From Synechococcus sp. CC9311 (lineage in GTDB: Bacteria > Cyanobacteriota > Cyanobacteriia > PCC-6307 > Cyanobiaceae): 64,000 nt of DNA. How positions within the stretch are numbered: position 1 is the first letter of the stretch; the number at the start of each line of letters is the position of its first letter. Location: NCBI RefSeq assembly GCF_000014585.1, contig NC_008319.1:2046001-2110000 (forward strand), in the 5' to 3' direction. The notes beneath the pieces were generated by a model. The model saw only the letters and a program-made list of their open reading frames with translations. It had not been told where the DNA came from and did not search any database. Shown here piece by piece: positions 26,529 through 36,914 of the stretch. The translations under genes and the position numbers were made by a program.

Positions 26529-27314
26529 TCAGGGAAGCGCGAACAAGCGCCTGGCATTGGCAGTGCTGGCATCCGCCACTTCCAACACAGTCTGCCCCCT
26601 CAGCTCGGCCACTCGCTCGGCAACTGATGCCACAAAAGCAGGTTCATTTCGCTTGCCGCGCCGAGGGACTGGGGCAAGGAATGGGCAATCGGTCTCAACA
26701 AGAAATCGGTCTTGCGGTACGTCTTTGGCGCAGATGTGCGTGTCAACAGCTTTCGGGAAGGTGACCGTGCCACTGAAACTGATGTAAAAGCCAAAGTCGA
26801 GAAACGCTGCCATTTCCGAGGGAGTTCCACCCCAGCAATGCATCACTCCCCGCGGGCAATTGCCTCTGAGCTGTCTCTCACGGAGTTCAGCCAGCATCGG
26901 TTCAGCTGCATCGCGGCAATGAACAATCACGGGCAGATCCAGCTCTACAGCGAGATCCAATTGAGGCTTAAGCACAGACAGCTGCTGATCCAGATTCTTG
27001 TCTCGAAACAGATCAAGGCCAAGCTCCCCGATCGCCACTACACGAGAATCGTCCTTGGCAGCGGCGCTTAAAACTTCAACGGTATCTGCAGCCCAATGTT
27101 CCGTATCGAGAGGATGCACTCCGACGGAGTAACGCATCTCAGGGAAACGATCAGCTAACGAACGAATCGCCGGAATCTCCGAAGGCTCAACGCAGGCATG
27201 CAGCAAAGCGGTAACACCGGCCTCTCTCCATCGCAAAGCCACCGCATCGAGATCATCTTCAAACGTGCGGAACACGATGTGACAGTGACTGTCGATCAGG
27301 GTGGGAGTGGACAT
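26529..27314 (-). CDS. tatD: TatD family metal-dependent DNase
   Basis: A 261-residue TIM-barrel hydrolase. The metal ligands are visible in order: the DSHCHI histidines at the N-terminus, the glutamate of AIGELGLD, the histidine in PVIVHCRDA, a further histidine in GVMHCWGG, and the late aspartate in LVETDCPFL. TatD enzymes are cytosolic 3'-5' exonucleases implicated in DNA repair and degradation. It lies between rpsT and rpoB on the same strand, an arrangement seen in other marine picocyanobacteria. Confidence 0.93.
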   Translation of the reverse strand: MSTPTLIDSHCHIVFRTFEDDLDAVALRWREAGVTALLHACVEPSEIPAIRSLADRFPEMRYSVGVHPLDTEHWAADTVEVLSAAAKDDSRVVAIGELGLDLFRDKNLDQQLSVLKPQLDLAVELDLPVIVHCRDAAEPMLAELRERQLRGNCPRGVMHCWGGTPSEMAAFLDFGFYISFSGTVTFPKAVDTHICAKDVPQDRFLVETDCPFLAPVPRRGKRNEPAFVASVAERVAELRGQTVLEVADASTANARRLFALP

Positions 27315-27363
27315 CAGATCAGGACCTGAAACGCGCCTTCAGGCCCATTGTGCCGGGGGGAGA

Positions 27364-29094
<1,731 letters not shown>

Positions 29095-29100
29095 GCGGCC

Positions 29101-29817
29101 TTAACCCACACGATCCAGGCTGCGGACTCCAGCAACGCCATCCTTGATTTCACCAACGAGAACTTCGTCAGCAAGGTTGACGAAGAGGCCGTTCTCCAAA
29201 ACGCCTGGAAGATTGTTGATGTCACGCTCGAGGGCAATCGGATCAGAGATTCCATTCTCAAATCGCACATCTAGAACAAGGTTGCCCTGGTCGGTCACCA
29301 CCGGGCCAGCTTTACGGGTTGCCATCCGCAGTTCTGCAACTCCTCCCATTGATTTGAGCCTGGATTGAACTTGCACCCATGCTCCTGGGAGCACTTCAAC
29401 TGGTAGTAAGAAATCGAGATTTAAACACCGAACAAGCTTCGTGGAATCAACCACGACAATGAAACGTTCTGCTCGGTCAGCAACAAGCTTTTCTTGGACG
29501 TGGCAGGCACCACCACCTTTGATCAATTGAAAGGAAGGATCCACTTCATCAGCACCATCAATCGCTAAATCGATGCGATCAGTGGCGTTCAAAGCACGCA
29601 AAGGAATCCCCAACTCAGCGGCAAGCACCTCTCCTTGAAACGACGTGGTCACGCCGACAATGTCACGAAGCTGACCTGCTGCCAGTCGGGCCCCGAGGCC
29701 TTCAATCATCAAAGCGGCAGTAGACCCAGAACCGAGGCCCACCACCATGCCATCACGAATCTGTGCAACAGCCGCCTCCGCGACGGCTTGCTTCATTTGA
29801 GTTTGGAGATCCGACAT
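29101..29817 (-). CDS. rpiA: Ribose-5-phosphate isomerase A
   Basis: Interconverts ribose 5-phosphate and ribulose 5-phosphate, so it serves both the Calvin-Benson cycle and the pentose phosphate pathway. The phosphate-binding GLGSGSTA (residues 27-34), the DGADEVDP segment with catalytic aspartates, and [11 protein letters not shown] with the catalytic Glu/Lys are all present. Length is 238 residues. It converges on hisD with 6 bp between the stops. Confidence 0.96.
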   Translation of the reverse strand: MSDLQTQMKQAVAEAAVAQIRDGMVVGLGSGSTAALMIEGLGARLAAGQLRDIVGVTTSFQGEVLAAELGIPLRALNATDRIDLAIDGADEVDPSFQLIKGGGACHVQEKLVADRAERFIVVVDSTKLVRCLNLDFLLPVEVLPGAWVQVQSRLKSMGGVAELRMATRKAGPVVTDQGNLVLDVRFENGISDPIALERDINNLPGVLENGLFVNLADEVLVGEIKDGVAGVRSLDRVG

Positions 29818-29854
29818 CGATCAGCTGCTGAGGGCGAGACCGTAGCAAGAGCTC

Positions 29855-31000
<1,146 letters not shown>

Positions 31001-31126
31001 TCAGGAACACGTGGGAATCTTCACGCTAGTGGCCCCGCTCTGGAGAACGGAGCACAAGCATCGTTCAACTCACTTTCAGCAGAAGCACGGCATTAGTTTG
31101 ATCAACTCTTTCCTCTCACCAGAGCC

Positions 31127-31399
31127 ATGACCGTGCTGTCAAAAGCGCAACTTCGCTGCGAGCTCTGTCAGATCGAGATCAATGAAAACGCTGATCAAGA
31201 AGACGAGGTCTTGTTCAGTCGTGGTGCCACCGGGAGCCGCAGCAAACTTTGGGCTCGCGTGTGTCAGTACCTAAAAACAGACGAGCAAAAGGCAGCTTGT
31301 ATCAACCAAGACGCATCCCAACGAGGCACCGAAAAGCCTGGTGATCGCTACGAAGAAATCGCTCCTGTTGAAGTCGGCGGCACAAAGGCTGAAAGCTGA
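31127..31399 (+). CDS. Conserved small cytosolic protein, function unknown
   Basis: A 90-residue protein starting MTVLSKAQLRCELCQIEIN, with a CxxC pair near residues 11-14 and a strongly patterned centre (GSRSKLWARVCQYLKTDEQKAACIN), which I associate with conserved short proteins of picocyanobacteria. The cysteines could bind metal or form a redox pair. No function is known to me. It is divergent from the HtrA gene with about 140 bp between, and it precedes the Grr cluster by 88 bp on the same strand. Confidence 0.7.
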   Translation: MTVLSKAQLRCELCQIEINENADQEDEVLFSRGATGSRSKLWARVCQYLKTDEQKAACINQDASQRGTEKPGDRYEEIAPVEVGGTKAES

Positions 31400-31416
31400 T
31401 CCCAATCGTGCATGAT

Positions 31417-31466
31417 CCAATCCTGATTGGCACACCTCCCAAAGCCGTGTCTATTACTACCAATAG
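31417..31466. promoter_or_regulatory. Two inverted repeats upstream of grrP (candidate operators)
   Basis: The first is CCAATC-CT-GATTGG at 31417-31430, a perfect 6-bp-arm palindrome with a 2-bp spacer. The second is CTATT-ACTACC-AATAG at 31451-31466, with 5-bp arms. Both lie in the 88 bp between the upstream gene and the start of the GrrP lipoprotein. No U-run follows, so these are more likely protein-binding sites than terminators. The binding factor is unknown. Confidence 0.35.
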
Positions 31467-31487
31467 GTACATCATCAAATCTCGATC

Positions 31488-32405
31488 ATGCGCTTGTTTA
31501 AAGCGGCCGCTACCGGCCTGATCGCGCTCGCTTCTGTTGGCCTTGTGGCCTGCCAAAAGTCTGCTCCCACGAGTGAAAAAGAGGCGTCAGGTCAGACAGG
31601 CAATGTGTTTGAGACCGGAAAGCTCAGAGCCGTCGTTGTGGACGATGTGCTTCCCATGGTTGACAAGAAAGATGGCAAATACGAAGGCCTTTCTTTCGTG
31701 GTGCTTGATGCCATCCGCGACCAGCTGAAATCAGCTCCAGAAAACAAGTCCGATGACATTGTGATCGAGCCTGTTTCCATCAAGTCTGCTCAGGATGGAC
31801 TGAACAAAATTCGTTCCGGAGAAGCTGATATTGCTTGTGGCGTTGCCTTCACTTGGGAGAGACAAAGAACGCTCACCTACAGCTTGCCTTTCGCAACAAG
31901 CGGCACGCGTGTTTTAGCTCCCAAAGGAAATGACGGAACACCAGACAGCCTTAAAGGGAAAACAATTGGTGTCGTGAAAGACACGGCTGCAGCGGCAGTA
32001 CTGGCTAAATCCGTTGATGACGCCCAATTCCAATTCTTCGCGACCCCCACAGAGGCTCTTGCAGGTCTTAAGGACGGAACAATTGAATTTCTCGGTGGGG
32101 ACACTCTCTGGCTGAAAGCCAGTCGCAAAGACACTGCTCCGGATGCTGATCTTGTCCCCACATTCCCTTACGCAAGATCGAGCGTGGGCTGTGTTATCGC
32201 AGACACCACTCCTCACCTACTGAATTACAGCAACTTGGCCATCGGTCGCATGCTGACCGCTTATGTGGACGACAACAAAGACGTACGCACAGCCGTCAAC
32301 AAGTGGATTGGTCCTGATAGTCAGGTTGGTCTCAGCGAAAACATGATCGGCGATTTCTTCACCATCGTGCTCGCAACGACAGCTGAATTATCCAAAGGTT
32401 CCTGA
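31488..32405 (+). CDS. grrP: GrrP-like orphan periplasmic-binding lipoprotein
   Basis: A 305-residue family-3 solute-binding protein fold (amino-acid type). A signal peptide MRLFKAAATGLIALASVG is followed by a lipobox LVAC, so it should be a lipid-anchored periplasmic protein. The body has the expected two-lobe features (GLSFVVLDAI, GEADIACGVAFTWERQRTLTYSLPFA, LKGKTIGVVKDTAAAAVL). No ABC permease or ATPase lies nearby. Orphan binding proteins of this kind (GrrP) accompany the glycine-rich precursor and radical SAM maturase in GRRM systems, the exact context here. A role in binding or delivering the peptide is inference. Confidence 0.83.
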   Translation: MRLFKAAATGLIALASVGLVACQKSAPTSEKEASGQTGNVFETGKLRAVVVDDVLPMVDKKDGKYEGLSFVVLDAIRDQLKSAPENKSDDIVIEPVSIKSAQDGLNKIRSGEADIACGVAFTWERQRTLTYSLPFATSGTRVLAPKGNDGTPDSLKGKTIGVVKDTAAAAVLAKSVDDAQFQFFATPTEALAGLKDGTIEFLGGDTLWLKASRKDTAPDADLVPTFPYARSSVGCVIADTTPHLLNYSNLAIGRMLTAYVDDNKDVRTAVNKWIGPDSQVGLSENMIGDFFTIVLATTAELSKGS

Positions 32406-32445
32406 GCCCTTATTCCTAAAAAAGCATTCAAATTTCACTTCACCC

Positions 32446-32760
32446 ATGAACAAAACAACTCTGCTGAGCGTCGCTGCAATTCTCGCTTCGAGCGCTGTCC
32501 TAACAGACGCCTCCCACTCGGCTGTTCTAAGCGAGCCCGATCTAGGGAATGCTCTGGAGCAGCGCATTGAGAAGCTCTCAAGTGACGCGTGGTCGCGATT
32601 AGGAGTCAATGATCACAGCGATGGCCAGACCATTGCTCGAGCTTGGGGCAATGGCAACGGCCGCGCCTTTGGCAACGGTGGTGGCCGTGGACGTGCCTTT
32701 GGTAACGGCGGTGGAAGGGGCTTCGCCAATGGCTATCGCGCAGGTTTCGCCAATTGGTAA
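32446..32760 (+). CDS. grrA: GrrA-type glycine-rich RiPP precursor peptide
   Basis: A 104-residue precursor with an N-terminal hydrophobic, signal-like segment (residues 4-20), a middle leader (EQRIEKLSSDAWSRLGVNDHSDG), and a glycine-rich repeat core from about residue 66. The core holds five aromatic-X-Asn triplets: WGN at 67-69, FGN at 75-77 and 85-87, FAN at 93-95 and 101-103, then a terminal Trp104. Such triplets are where radical SAM maturases of this class close three-residue cyclophanes. The precursor lies between grrP and grrM, and grrM overlaps its last codons. The final product and its activity are unknown. Confidence 0.87.
   Translation: MNKTTLLSVAAILASSAVLTDASHSAVLSEPDLGNALEQRIEKLSSDAWSRLGVNDHSDGQTIARAWGNGNGRAFGNGGGRGRAFGNGGGRGFANGYRAGFANW
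32641..32757 (+). repeat. Gly-rich repeat core of the precursor
   Basis: Coding tandem repeats for the units RAWGNGNG, RAFGNGGGRG, RAFGNGGGRG and FANGYRAG-FANW. The two middle units share almost the same DNA sequence (cgtgcctttggtaacggcgg type), showing recent internal duplication. Residues 66-104 of the precursor are covered. Confidence 0.8.
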
Positions 32761-33905
32761 ACCACGCTGATTACGGACCCATCGGTCTCTTGGTGATTCA
32801 GGCCACATCGCTCTGCAATCTCGATTGCAGTTACTGCTACTTGCCTGATCGCCAGAAACGACGGATCTTTGATCTCAATCAATTACCTGTTTTGCTGAAC
32901 AGGGTGTACGAGAGCCCCTTTTGGGGCCCTCAGCTCTCAATCCTCTGGCATGCTGGCGAACCAATGACGCTGCCTTGCAGCTTTTACGACGAGGCCAGTG
33001 CCATCGTGCGTGAGCAAACAGCTGAGCTGCAGGAGCAAGGAGTTCAGATTGAGCAGCATGTTCAAACCAATGGGACGTTGATTAACGATGCCTGGTGTGA
33101 ATGCTTTCAGCGCAATCAAATTGTTGTAGGTGTCAGTGTTGACGGGCCAGAAGAGATCCATGATTCCCATCGCCGCTTTCGCAATGGCATTGGATCTCAT
33201 GCTCTAACAATGCGTGGCATTCGAAAACTTCAAGATCACGCGATTCCCATCCATGCGATCGCTGTACTCACGAGTGCGGCCATGGAAGATCCAGAGCGGA
33301 TGTACTCCTTTTTCCGTGACAATGGGATTCATGATCTCGGCTTCAATGTAGAAGAGCAGGAAGGCGTTAATGCCAGTTCTTCCATGCAGGGGCTAAGTCG
33401 AGAAAAGCAATATCACAACTTCTTAAAATGTTTTTGGGAGTGCAATCAAAGGGACGGTTTTCCGATACGCCTGCGTGAATTTGATCAAATCACTGGGATG
33501 ATGGCCGGTGGGCAAAGACTGCTTCAGAACGAAATGAATCGCCCATACTCGATCTTGAGTGTGGATTCAGCTGGCAATTTTTCCACTTTTGACCCTGAAC
33601 TTCTCTCCGTGGAAACCAAGAAATATGGATTATTCAACTTAGGCAATATTCGTGATCAATCCCTCGTAGACGCCGCTGAAACTGAGACGTTTCGCCAATT
33701 GCTTCAAGACATGACCATTGGAACAACGCTTTGCCGTGATCAATGCGACTACTACGGCTTCTGCGGCGGAGGGACTGGAAGCAACAAGTACTGGGAGCAT
33801 GGAACCTTGGCCTCCAGTGAAACCTGTGCCTGCCGTTTTTCAACCCAAATCCCAGTGAACGTTCTTCTCGAACAAATTGAAGACAAGGGTGTAAAGACAC
33901 CCTAA
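32754..33905 (+). CDS. grrM: Cyclophane-forming radical SAM/SPASM peptide maturase (GrrM)
   Basis: A 383-residue radical SAM enzyme with CNLDCSYC at residues 21-28 binding the SAM-cleaving [4Fe-4S] cluster. A C-terminal SPASM-like region supplies auxiliary-cluster cysteines (CRDQCDYYGFCGGG, then ETCACRF). The conserved opening (YGPIGLLVIQATSLCNLDC) and TNGTLIND and GVSVDGP segments fit peptide maturases of the GrrM/OscB kind, which link an aromatic ring to the beta carbon of a residue two positions later. Translation appears to start at a TTG overlapping the precursor stop by seven bases, since no ATG or GTG fits upstream of the conserved N-terminus. Confidence 0.88.
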   Translation: MVNHADYGPIGLLVIQATSLCNLDCSYCYLPDRQKRRIFDLNQLPVLLNRVYESPFWGPQLSILWHAGEPMTLPCSFYDEASAIVREQTAELQEQGVQIEQHVQTNGTLINDAWCECFQRNQIVVGVSVDGPEEIHDSHRRFRNGIGSHALTMRGIRKLQDHAIPIHAIAVLTSAAMEDPERMYSFFRDNGIHDLGFNVEEQEGVNASSSMQGLSREKQYHNFLKCFWECNQRDGFPIRLREFDQITGMMAGGQRLLQNEMNRPYSILSVDSAGNFSTFDPELLSVETKKYGLFNLGNIRDQSLVDAAETETFRQLLQDMTIGTTLCRDQCDYYGFCGGGTGSNKYWEHGTLASSETCACRFSTQIPVNVLLEQIEDKGVKTP

Positions 33906-33922
33906 CAATTCAAACAAAAAAC

Positions 33923-34432
33923 ATGCATTCACTTGCACGCAAAACCTATCGATCTGCATCAGCTATTGGCGTAGTCGCGGCTTGCTCATCACTCATTTTT
34001 GCTCACGCACCAGTCGCTCACGCAGGTTGCACGTTCCTCATGCCAATCGGCGGCAATGGCGATGGTCCAAAGCCGTACATCGTCAAAAAAAGAGTTCAAC
34101 GCAACAAAGTTTTGGTAGGCCGTACGAACTGGAATACCGACTTTGTCGTGAACCAACCTTTTGCCTCTTACAAACTCTTCTTCACGGCAGACTCAACGGA
34201 TGGCAACCCTGGTTCTTATCCAATCGAAGCCTTTCTAAAATTTTCGGACGGCAGCAATTTAAGAGTTGTCAAAGAATTCATGAAGCCACCAACAGGAACC
34301 GGAGCTCAGTTCGGTCCATTCCAGACTCCTCCGGGGAAAGCTGTCAGCCAGGTGAACTTCAAAATTGGTGCTGGCAACGATCCTGGAGCAACGGGATTCA
34401 GCTACCGCATCTCGGTGCAGGGTTGCGACTGA
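33923..34432 (+). CDS. Exported protein of unknown function downstream of grrM
   Basis: A 169-residue protein whose signal peptide (ending AHAPVAHA before GCTFLMP) predicts secretion and a mature chain of about 135 residues. The mature part has one early and one late cysteine (GCTF... and VQGCD), which could form a disulfide. It also has a Gly/Asn/Pro-rich start and a beta-rich centre (YKLFFTADSTDG, YPIEAFLKFSDGSNLRVVKEF). No family is recognised. It begins 17 bp after the grrM stop on the same strand with no Shine-Dalgarno, so it is probably part of the same transcript. It may process, bind or carry the Grr product, which is inference. Confidence 0.72.
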   Translation: MHSLARKTYRSASAIGVVAACSSLIFAHAPVAHAGCTFLMPIGGNGDGPKPYIVKKRVQRNKVLVGRTNWNTDFVVNQPFASYKLFFTADSTDGNPGSYPIEAFLKFSDGSNLRVVKEFMKPPTGTGAQFGPFQTPPGKAVSQVNFKIGAGNDPGATGFSYRISVQGCD

Positions 34433-34539
34433 TACCCGAAAGGTCAATCAACTACATTGTTGTTTGGCCTGGTGAGTTCCTCTCTCCGGGAGGGTGATCG
34501 CAGCATCAACCATCGGGCCGATGCCCGACAACCCTCCGA

Positions 34540-35013
34540 TTGTTCTTGCCCCATCCACTGCTCCCTGATCTAAAGGATTTGGCCTCTGCCACAGCCGTAG
34601 ACCATGGATTTGAGCTGGCTGATTTGCAGGTCCTAGCCCACATGCAACCCATGACGGTGCAAATCCAAATTCGCCGCTCCAGCGGAGACGATGTGACCTT
34701 GGATGATTGTGCTGCTTTCAGCGCACCGATGGGAGAAGCCCTGGAAAATTCTGCTGTTCTCAACGAGGCTTATGTCCTGGAGATCAGTAGTCCAGGGATC
34801 GGAGACCATCTTCAATCGGATCGCGATTTCCAGACTTTTCGTCGCTATCCGGTCGACGTGATTCACCGTGACCCTGATGGGGCTGAACAAAAACACTCAG
34901 GGACCCTGTTAGAGCGCACGGAGAACCACCTAAAGATCAGTATTCATGGGCGAATTAAACAAATCCCTCGGGACTCAATTCTTTCAGTTGAGCTCACCAA
35001 TCCCACAGGCTGA
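34540..35013 (+). CDS. rimP: Ribosome maturation factor RimP
   Basis: A 157-residue two-domain protein required for assembly of the 30S subunit. Recognised from DHGFELADLQVLAHM, the VTLDDCAAFSAPMGEAL segment and the signature YVLEISSPGIGDHLQSDRDF. A TTG is used as start, since no in-frame ATG lies upstream in a reasonable position. It is the first gene of the classic rimP-nusA-ylxR-infB cluster. About 107 bp separate it from the Grr cluster. Confidence 0.9.
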   Translation: MFLPHPLLPDLKDLASATAVDHGFELADLQVLAHMQPMTVQIQIRRSSGDDVTLDDCAAFSAPMGEALENSAVLNEAYVLEISSPGIGDHLQSDRDFQTFRRYPVDVIHRDPDGAEQKHSGTLLERTENHLKISIHGRIKQIPRDSILSVELTNPTG

Positions 35014-35068
35014 CTAAGTCAAGCCTCTCTCCAACCTCTTTCTTTCAAGACTTTCATTCCCGTCCTCG

Positions 35069-36574
35069 ATGGCTCTCGTCCTTCTCCCCGGCCTCAGCAA
35101 CCTGATCGAAGATATCAGCGAGGAAAAGAAACTCGCCCCTCAGGTCGTTGAGGCTGCCCTACGGGAAGCACTCTTAAAAGGCTACGAGCGTTACCGGCGC
35201 ACGCTTTATTTAGGGATCAGTGAAGATCCGTTTGATGAGGAATATTTCAGCAATTTTGATGTCGCCCTCGATCTAGACGAAGAGGGCTATCGGGTTCTCG
35301 CCAGCAAAATCATTGTTGATGAGGTTGAAAGCGAAGACCATCAAATCGCCTTGGCCGAGGTAATGCAGGTGGCTGAAGATGCCCAGGCCGGCGACACTGT
35401 CGTACTCGATGTCACTCCCGAAAAAGAGGATTTTGGTCGCATGGCAGCCGCCACGACCAAACAAGTCTTGGCTCAAAAGCTGCGCGATCAACAGCGACGG
35501 ATGATCCAAGAGGAATTCGCTGATCTCGAAGATCCAGTCCTGACTGCACGCGTGATTCGATTCGAGCGTCAGTCGATCATCATGGCCGTGAGTTCGGGTC
35601 TTGGCCGTCCCGAGGTTGAAGCTGAATTGCCCAGGCGCGATCAGCTCCCCAACGACAATTACCGCGCCAATGCCACATTCAAAGTCTTCCTTAAAGAGGT
35701 CAGCGAAGTGCCTCGCCGTGGGCCTCAACTCTTTGTGAGTCGAGCCAATGCAGGGCTGGTGGTTTATCTCTTCGAAAACGAAGTTCCTGAGATCCAAGAG
35801 GGCTCGGTACGCATCGTTGCTGTTGCGCGTGAAGCCAATCCACCATCGAGAGCGGTGGGGCCTCGAACCAAGGTGGCTGTGGACAGCATCGAGAGAGAAG
35901 TGGATCCTGTTGGAGCGTGCATCGGAGCCCGAGGCTCACGCATTCAACAAGTCGTGAATGAACTCCGTGGCGAAAAAATTGATGTCATCCGCTGGTCCCA
36001 AGACCCCAGCCAGTACATCGCCAACTCGCTGAGTCCAGCTCGCGTCGAAGTTGTGCGTCTTGTTGATCCAGAAGGTCAACATGCCCATGTTTTGGTGCCA
36101 CCCGATCAGCTCAGTCTTGCCATCGGGCGAGAAGGCCAAAATGTTCGTCTTGCCGCTCGCTTAACGGGTTGGAAAATTGATATCAAGAATTCAACGGAAT
36201 ACGACCAAACCGCAGAGGATGCTGTTGTTTCAGAGCTCATCTCCCAAAGAGAAGAGGAAGAAGCCCTTCAGCGCGAGGCGGAAGAGCGCTTAGCCATTGA
36301 ACAGGCAGCCAGGGCCGAAGAAGATGCTCGACTTCGTGAGCTGTATCCCCTTCCCGAAGACGAGGAGGGATACACGGAAGATGGAGAGTATTACGAGGAT
36401 GCTGAAGCTGCGGGAGAGGAACCAGTGGCCGAAGCCGTGGAGGAGTCAGTCGAAACAGCTGACACCGAATTACAAGCTGAAGATCAGGCCACAGAACACA
36501 CTGAACAGCAGGAAGACGAGCTCGATTCTGAGGATGCCCCCAACACAAGCGATGTAGAGGAAGGAGCCCGGTGA
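35069..36574 (+). CDS. nusA: Transcription termination/antitermination factor NusA
   Basis: A 501-residue protein with an N-terminal polymerase-binding domain, an S1 domain (near residues 140-200) and two KH domains (CIGARGSRIQQVVNELRGEKIDVI and LAIGREGQNVRLAARLTGWKIDI). The usual C-terminal acidic repeats of E. coli NusA are absent. Instead there is a very acidic, low-complexity tail of about 100 residues (from EEEEALQREAEERLAIEQ to the end). It binds RNA polymerase and controls pausing and termination. It overlaps ylxR by four bases. Confidence 0.96.
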   Translation: MALVLLPGLSNLIEDISEEKKLAPQVVEAALREALLKGYERYRRTLYLGISEDPFDEEYFSNFDVALDLDEEGYRVLASKIIVDEVESEDHQIALAEVMQVAEDAQAGDTVVLDVTPEKEDFGRMAAATTKQVLAQKLRDQQRRMIQEEFADLEDPVLTARVIRFERQSIIMAVSSGLGRPEVEAELPRRDQLPNDNYRANATFKVFLKEVSEVPRRGPQLFVSRANAGLVVYLFENEVPEIQEGSVRIVAVAREANPPSRAVGPRTKVAVDSIEREVDPVGACIGARGSRIQQVVNELRGEKIDVIRWSQDPSQYIANSLSPARVEVVRLVDPEGQHAHVLVPPDQLSLAIGREGQNVRLAARLTGWKIDIKNSTEYDQTAEDAVVSELISQREEEEALQREAEERLAIEQAARAEEDARLRELYPLPEDEEGYTEDGEYYEDAEAAGEEPVAEAVEESVETADTELQAEDQATEHTEQQEDELDSEDAPNTSDVEEGAR

Positions 36575-36852
36575 ACGTTTCGCGCCCCGTCCTCCGTCGC
36601 TGTGTCGCCTGCCGTCAGCTGCTCGATCGAAGCATGCTTTTGCGAGTGATTCGTGACCATCAGGAGGGGGTCCTCCTCGATCAGGGAATGGGCCGATCGG
36701 CCTACCTCTGCCCGACTGAGGCCTGTTTTGAAGAGGCACGCCGCCGCAAAAGGCTTCAGAAATCCCTGCGTTGCCAGGTTTCTGAAGAATTAATGACGGC
36801 GCTGCAAGAGCGGCTCACCGAACCTCGGGTTGCAGCCGCTGAGGCAAGATGA
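36571..36852 (+). CDS. ylxR: YlxR family (DUF448) RNA-binding protein
   Basis: A 93-residue basic protein, recognised by RRCVACRQLLDRSMLLRVIR and GRSAYLCPTEACFEEARRRKRL. The GRSAYLC motif is diagnostic of the YlxR family, nearly always between nusA and infB. It starts with GTG overlapping the nusA stop (GTGA). It is followed by a 62-bp gap before infB. The role is unresolved: putative RNA-binding and regulatory. Confidence 0.92.
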   Translation: MNVSRPVLRRCVACRQLLDRSMLLRVIRDHQEGVLLDQGMGRSAYLCPTEACFEEARRRKRLQKSLRCQVSEELMTALQERLTEPRVAAAEAR

Positions 36853-36914
36853 ACATTGGCACCACGTGTGTGGAGCCCCGAGGCACACCGTGCCCGGACC
36901 GATCGGAGACCTGA

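Noticed and set aside
32599..32808. Minus-strand frame across the grr precursor repeats
   Set aside because: An artefact of the repetitive Gly-rich codons; no start signal or family match.
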